Assembly (NCBI GenBank): GCA_009823505.1
Contig: VZQC01004530.1
Span: forward strand, 1,347,693-1,411,692
DNA from: Rhizomys pruinosus
Taxonomy: Eukaryota; Chordata; Mammalia; Rodentia; Spalacidae
Direction: 5' to 3'
DNA: 64,000 nt
Positions 58,466 to 64,000 of this stretch are shown piece by piece (position 1 is the first letter of the stretch; each line of letters opens with the position of its first letter). The notes beneath the pieces are model-generated. The model had not been told where the DNA came from, did no database searches, and saw only the letters and a list, made by a program, of their open reading frames with translations. The position numbers and the translations under genes are program-made.

Positions 58466-58980
58466 TCCTAGCAGCTTGAGAGATTATTGTTGACTCTGAA
58501 CAAATGTGGTACCTGTCAAGTCTTGGGTCCTTTGCTTGTGTTTTCAACATAGGACTGCTCCTCACTGAGTCAAACCCAGGAGAATCATCTCCAAAAAAAC
58601 CATCAGCCTTTCATTCCTGATTTCTTTCCTTTTGAGTGTCAAATGGAAACTGGGCAAGATATACTCATTCCATTTACTTCCACAACAGCCTTGTTTTTCT
58701 CTTGAGTCTGAGCTTCGGCTGAAGTCTATACACTGTCTTCCCTGAATGAGACAATTTTCTTCTTGGTTTCCAGTGATTATAATGAGTTGCGGACCAGCTA
58801 ATTTTTTTTAATTGAAAAATCAGTTTGTCTGGCTTGGGTGCCCCTTATCTATTTCACCATCCAACAGATATTTTGAAACCCAGTATTTCTCAAACAAATA
58901 CTTTATTTTGAATACTCATCACCTCTTGCCCGAGTGATTGCAGAAGTGTTGTTTTACTGAAGGGCAGTACCCATAGAAAC
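58466..58980. other. Unique sequence, no gene recognised
   Basis: No repeat or frame of note. Confidence 0.5.
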
Positions 58981-58984
58981 TATT

Positions 58985-59115
58985 TTAGTGGGACAAATTA
59001 TATCTACAAATATTTATTGAGAACTACATCATATTCCTTGCTGATTATTAAGACACAAGAAGAGATAAATACCACGTTCCAAGAACTAGACAGAACCCCT
59101 GTTCTCAAGTAGCTA
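58985..59115 (+). mobile_element. L2/MIR-like ancient repeat
   Basis: 'aaatatttattgagaactac' followed by 'acagaacccctgttctcaag' is a known ancient mammalian repeat phrase; diverged. Confidence 0.5.
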
Positions 59116-59660
59116 ATTAAGAACAAGACAAGAAGACCTGGCACATAACTGCTTGCATTCCTTTGTTTGTACACAGCTTTCTGTTAGGAATTTATGGCAT
59201 GTGATGAAGACACATACAAAAAAGTCTTAGAAAGCAGTAAGAACACTTCAGCAAAGGAAACACAAAGACAATTAAAGTCAAAAGTATAGCCAGTTGAAAA
59301 AAAATACACCCCCTGGAATCTTCTGGAAATCAAGGACAGCTCTGCTGTGCTCAGAAAGATGTCCCTATCAAATGCCCAGTCAGAGTCAGCAAAGGGGACG
59401 CTAGTGCTTCTTCTATAGGATCAGGCTTTATACATACATTTCTAATGTCACCAAATCCACCACCAGAGAATCTGAAGTTTGAGCTCATAGTCTGTAAACC
59501 AGACTCCACTGAAAACTTAGAAACTGGAGATTCTCAACCATGCCTTTCAACCTGGGATGAATATATTGGGTTTGAAGAAATAGGATGGAAAACAATGCAT
59601 GCCAGCCATACTGCAGGAATTCAGTAGCTATTAGTGTTCTAAGATATTTCTCCCTGGACC
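59116..59660. other. Unique sequence, no gene recognised
   Basis: A 60-codon frame at 59445-59627 has no recognisable domain. Confidence 0.5.
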
Positions 59661-59667
59661 ACTCACC

Positions 59668-59785
59668 CTCTTTGAGGCAGGATCTGTGTATAATTCCAGG
59701 CTGGCCTCAAACTTAGGCTATCTTTGAACTTATATCTTTCTGCCTCAGCATCCCAAGTACTGAACTACAGACATGTGTTTCCATA
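59668..59785 (-). mobile_element. Old B1-type SINE, minus strand
   Basis: 'aattccaggctggcctcaaa', 'ctgcctcagcatcccaagta' are a decayed B1 complement. Confidence 0.7.
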
Positions 59786-61289
59786 CTCTAGCAAAGTATT
59801 CTCTTGGATTGAACCATTATTACATGCTATGTTGATAGGGAGGGGCTTTCTCTCAATGCTTATGGCTTTCTTCTTTCCAACCTGGCCATGGAGCAGGTGT
59901 TGGATATTCTTCCTCTGTCTGAAGTTTTGTGCTTCTTAAGCATGCAGAATAGCACCTGCATGATCAGAGGCATTTAACAGGTGTCTTTTACTATTTCTAT
60001 TTTAAAATGTCTTAATTCCTTGTGAATTTCATATAATGTATATTATCCTATTTACCCCAATCTTCCCCTTCACCCTCAGAGCCACCTATACCTACCTTCA
60101 TGTCCTTAAAAAAATCACTCATTGGGTCCAGTTTGAAATGGCCACACACTGCTCTGTATATAACCATTTACTGAAACATGGTCAACCTACCAGGGATCAC
60201 AGTAGTAAAGAAAACTGACTGTCATTCTCCCAGCATCTCTTAATTACCAGTAGCTCCTCAGCTAGGTGTGGGACTTCGGGATCATCACCCCTTTCCTTTT
60301 GAGGATTTTGTTGGTTTGATCCTGCACAGGTTTGTGTATTCTGTCACAACCGCTGTGAATTCATATAGGCAACGTCCCTGTGTGTCTAGAAGCACTATTT
60401 GATACAGTCATCTACTACTTCTGACTCCTACAATCTTCCTGCCTTCTCTTCCTCAATGATCCCTGAGCCTTAGGAGGATGAGGTGTGATATACATGTTCA
60501 TTTAGGGCTGAGCACTATACACTCTCTTATTTTCTGCATGTTGATCAGTTGTGGGTCTCTGTGTTAATCACCATCTACTGAAGAAGTAAGCTTCTCTGAT
60601 GAAAGCTGAGAGATATCCAAATCTATGGCTATATCAGTAATTTGGAGTGCATTTAATATTATATCCATTTAGCAGAATAATAGTAATGGGTTCTCTGCCA
60701 GGGCCTCTGACCTATTTAGCCACAGGTACTTGACCAAGATAATTGTGCCAGGTATGGACTCCATTTGGAGCAGGCCTTAAATTGAACCAAGAAGTGTCTG
60801 GTTACTCCTATAGTATTTGTACCACTATTGCACCAGTGAACATACCCTGCCAAGCGAGTCGTTGATGTACCTCACAGAGTTCACAGATGGGTAAGGGAAA
60901 GGATTATTTTCTCTTTTGGTAGAGTACATAAGACTTTCCAGCACTATGACAGCTAGCCAGCTGGGATGAAGTGGTACCAGCTTGATTTCTCCATGTTCTA
61001 TGGTATCCTCAGCAATAGGGTCTTACTCTATGTCCTAGAGGGCAGCCAAGAGCAAAGGAACAAGCCTGTAATGTTTGGGAGTCTATGGGGCCTCATTGAC
61101 CAACACCTCCAAAAGACATAACCCATCCATGGCAATGGGTTGTTATTTGACAGCCTATGGTATCTAGGAGAGACACTTTTCCTATTATAGAGTAGCTTCA
61201 TTTAAATTGTCTTTATACATGCATATGTACATATTTGAGGAAGCTTCTACAGTAGTAGGTCTCCAAATTATCTTTTCAGTATGTATACT

Positions 61290-61326
61290 AGTACTATATA
61301 TATATTATATATATATATATATATAA
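61290..61326. repeat. (AT)n microsatellite within L1 3' UTR
   Basis: A tatatatat run with a few interruptions. Confidence 0.9.
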
Positions 61327-61954
61327 TGTTAGCTATCCCTCCCCATCATCTTCCTCTACCCTCTCCTCCCACCCCCACCTCACTTCATCCTTCTTGCTCC
61401 ATTATTCTCCATTCTCCCTTTATACCTAACCTGAATGCTATCTCTCCTACCTCAAAAGTCCCACCCATAGCCCTTACCTTCTTTGGATATTCCAGTTTAA
61501 ACACACATATCTAAATATTCAAAGATTTACATATGAAAAATAACATGTGACATTTGTCTTTTAGTCAAGGTCTCCATTTACCTAAAATTTCATGATTTCA
61601 TTTTTTTTTCTTAACCTCTGAACAACATTCTGTCATGTAAAATGTCTCACATTTTCAGTACCCATTTGTCCATTGATGAACTTCTAGGCTATTTCCATTT
61701 CTTGGGTATTGTTAATAGAGCATCAACGAACATGAATAAGCATGTATTTCTTCAGTAGGCTATAGAGTCCTTTGGGTATATGACCAAGAATGGTATAGCT
61801 GGATCTGATATATTTCTATCTTTTTGAGGAATCTCCACACTGATTTCCATATTGGGCATACCAGTTTACACTCCCACCAGCAGTAAATGAGTTTTCCTCT
61901 TTCCTTACATTCAGACCAGCATTTATTTTTGTTGTCATTTAAAAATATTAGCTA

Positions 61955-62165
61955 GGGCTGGAGAGATGGCCTAGCGGTTAAGAGTGCCGACTGCTCATAC
62001 AGAGGACCCAGGTTCGATCCTGGGAGAACCATCTGAAACTCCAATTCCAGGAGAACTCCAGTTCCAGGGGAATCTGACACCCTCTTCTGAACTCCGTGGC
62101 ATTGCATGACACGGGTGCACACACCAGCATGCAGACAGTACATTCATACACAAACAGAAATAAAT

Positions 62166-62196
<31 letters not shown>
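61955..62196 (+). mobile_element. B2 SINE with 17-bp duplication, inside the inverted L1
   Basis: Intact A box (tggcctagcgg), B box ggttcgatcct, then a deletion of the usual ccagcacccacatggcggc segment. Doubled unit at 62037-62053 and 62054-62070; tail (AAAT)n. Perfect 14-bp target-site duplication aaaaatattagcta at 61941-61954 and 62197-62210. Confidence 0.97.
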
Positions 62197-62536
62197 AAAA
62201 ATATTAGCTAATATGACTGGGGTAAATGAAATCTTAAACTTATATAAAGCTTCTCTACAGCAAAGGATATCATCATTGGATGGGAGAGGGAACCCACAGA
62301 ATGAGAAAGAATCTTTGCCAGCTATACATTTGACAGAGGGTTAGTATCTAAAATATACAAAGAGCTAAGAAAGACAAAAAAAACTCAAAGTAAGATCAAG
62401 AAAAGAAAGAACCCAACTAAATATTGGAGCATGGAACTCAACAGAGAGATCTCAAAGAAGAAATACAAATGGCTGTGAAATATTTTTTTTAAATGTTCAA
62501 CATTCCTAGTTAGCAGGAAAATGCAAATTAAAACGA

Positions 62537-62645
62537 GTGTTTTAAATACCCACAAGTGCTAATTCCATTTATGTCTCAACTGCACTGTACAACGATGGTG
62601 TGCCTTATTCATACATTGATTGTGGGAAGGTTCCAAAGTGCCAGT
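62537..62645. other. Short unique flank
   Basis: Sequence between the inverted L1 and the TG-rich tract; nothing recognised. Confidence 0.5.
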
Positions 62646-62822
62646 GTGAAGAAACATGGAGTGTATACATGCCCACACGTGGATGTATATGTGCATGTGT
62701 ATTTCTGTTTGTGTGGATATATTTGGGTATATGACTATATGTGTGTATGTTTCTGTGAATATATGCACATGTGTAAATATGTGTGAATGTATGTGTATGT
62801 ATGTATGTGCACATGTGTATCT
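62646..62822. repeat. Degenerate ATGTGTGT-rich tract
   Basis: Alternating purine-pyrimidine sequence (tgtatatgtgcatgtgtatt, gtatgtatgtgcacatgtgt) that produces the Thr-His and Cys-Val-rich frames on either strand. Confidence 0.85.
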
Positions 62823-63330
62823 TGTCATCCTATCAAGCAGAAATCATTTTTTTCTTACTTGATTGTAGATTGTTGGGATTTCAAATCTATAAGAGGAGGA
62901 GAGGAAATTAAGACAGGTTCAGAAGGAAACCAGGTTTGCCTTGGAGGTTTTTTTTTTTTTTAGTTTTTTTATAAATTCATTTATTTTAGCTTGAGTTTTG
63001 TTAGTATGACTGAAAAGGGTATCACTGTGAAAGCTGTCAATCTGTGAAGAGAAACAAACTGAACAGACCAGAGTCCAAAATGACAACTCCAAAGAAATTA
63101 GACTGTTTTCTTCTCACCCATTTGTGCCCCTTTCCCAAAGCCTAGGGAACAAACTGTGGAAGAGGAGGCGTGGTAGATTGTAAGGGCTGTGGAGAGATAG
63201 GGGTGAATCATGAGACTATAGGAATATAGTCTGGACACCTGATTGATCAACATGCCTGTGCATACAAGCTTCTCCAACTGGACTATGGGAACCTTGGGTT
63301 GTTCAAAATTTGGACATAGATACTTGCAAA
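62823..63330. other. Unique sequence, no gene recognised
   Basis: No gene; a T run at 62948-62961. Confidence 0.5.
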
Positions 63331-63333
63331 ATG

Positions 63334-63480
63334 CACCAATTACTTAATTGTATGACATACTGAGTAACATCATTGTTATCTGCAAACAACTGTGTCATTG
63401 TATTGTAGAATCCCTTAAAAATAAAAATAAAAAAAATTAAAAAAAAAGAAAACAAAACAAAAAATAGAAAATAGAAAAAA
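63334..63480 (+). mobile_element. Short 5'-truncated L1 3' end with A tail, plus strand
   Basis: 'gcaccaattacttaattgta' and 'ctgcaaacaactgtgtcatt' match, in sense, the compact 3' UTR of the LINE-1 at 43665-49124. A long A-rich tail follows from 63415. Confidence 0.85.
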
Positions 63481-63499
63481 ATAAATAAATTCATTTATT

Positions 63500-64000
63500 T
63501 TTTAAAATATTTATTTGTTTATTTTTCAAGGTATTCTACAATATAAGAGCACAGTTATTTTCAGATCACATTAACGTTGCTCAGTTTGCCATACAATTAG
63601 GTAATTGGCGCTAGCATCCACAGATGAGGGATACCATTCATTGTTCATTTTTCTGGGACTTTGTTACTTCACTCAGCATGATATCTTCTAGCTCCATCCA
63701 TTTACCTGCAAAGTTCATGGTGTCATCTTTCTTTACCTCTGCACAGAACTCCATTGTGTAGATGTACCACATTTTCTCTATCCACTCATCAGTTGAGGGG
63801 CACTTGGGTTGGTTCCAGCTCTTCGCTATTGTGAAGAGAGCTGCAATAAATATGGCTGTGTATGTATCTCTGCGGTAAGATGAATCTTGTGGGTACATAC
63901 CCAGGAGTGGTATGGCTGTGTTAGGTGGCAAGTTCATTTTGAGTCTTCCAAGGGTTCTCCACACTGCTTTCCATAGTGGCTGTACCAGTTTACATTTCTA
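63500..64000 (-). mobile_element. L1 3' end, minus strand, running off the window
   Basis: T-rich tail side, then the compact 3' UTR ('aagagcacagttattttcag', 'caattaggtaattggcgc') and the ORF2 C-terminal part (63964-63638, containing CPSTDEWIEKMWYIYTMEF). Very close to the LINE-1 at 43665, so the same young family. Continues beyond 64000. Confidence 0.92.

Larger units (their letters stand above)
59995..62536 (-). mobile_element. L1 with 5' inversion (twin-priming structure), split by a B2
   Basis: About 59995-61540 is a long L1 3' UTR in complement; 61545-62235 (minus the B2) is the ORF2 end in complement ('cacactgatttccatattgg', 'ccagtttacactcccaccag'). At about 62236-62246 orientation flips: 'aaagcttctctacagcaaagg' to 'atgcaaattaaaac' (62246-62533) is ORF2 in sense. 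The sense arm ends where the complement arm begins within ORF2, as expected for twin priming. Confidence 0.85.

Overview
The window looks like ordinary repeat-rich intergenic or intronic DNA from a muroid-type rodent. The main support is dense coverage by tRNA-derived B2 SINEs (A-box/B-box heads, A-rich tails), 7SL-derived B1 SINEs, ID-like SINEs, LINE-1 and MaLR-type LTRs, over older mammalian repeats (MIR, L2, old L1). The young B2 copies have a long middle section and a 3' end unlike what I recall of mouse, rat or hamster B2. A more basal muroid such as a spalacid is possible, but that is inference. I found no intact protein-coding gene, no exon I can defend, and no standalone tRNA, rRNA or CRISPR. 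The open frames are short and lie in unique sequence, in repeats, or as remnants of LINE-1 ORFs.

Layout. 1-20 kb: mostly unique sequence with scattered SINEs, a 40-bp minisatellite (3.0-3.3 kb), an inverted L1 3' UTR fragment (3.9-4.8 kb), and B2 copies at 7.6, 8.4, 10.0, 12.1 and 15.9 kb. 20-32 kb: an ancient L1 3' end (20.3-20.8 kb), a B1 with a clear target-site duplication (21.5 kb), MIR remnants, a B2 at 26.5 kb and MaLR-type LTRs at 28.1 and 32.2 kb. 33.4-34.6 kb: a full-length processed pseudogene of ribosomal protein S12 (minus strand), interrupted by an unidentified 141-bp segment and split near its 3' end by a B2. 38-43 kb: B1/B2 copies, a rearranged L1 3' UTR and large TG/AG/CT/AT microsatellites. 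43.65-49.4 kb: a near full-length but decayed LINE-1 (minus strand) inserted into the target-site duplication of a B2. 49.4-52.5 kb: an LTR remnant, an older internally deleted L1, and a TATTG microsatellite containing a B1. 52.5-60 kb: largely unique sequence with two more LTRs and one B2. 60-62.5 kb: an L1 with a 5' inversion of the twin-priming type, later hit by a B2. 63.3-64.0 kb: two L1 3' ends tail to tail, the second running off the window.

No genes work together here. The window is best read as a history of successive LINE-1-driven retrotransposition (L1, B1, B2 and a processed mRNA), with many target-site duplications still readable by eye. I saw no sign of a new defence, biosynthetic or regulatory system. 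The most informative items are the nested insertions, a B2 subfamily marked by a 17-bp internal duplication, and the chimeric RPS12 pseudogene.
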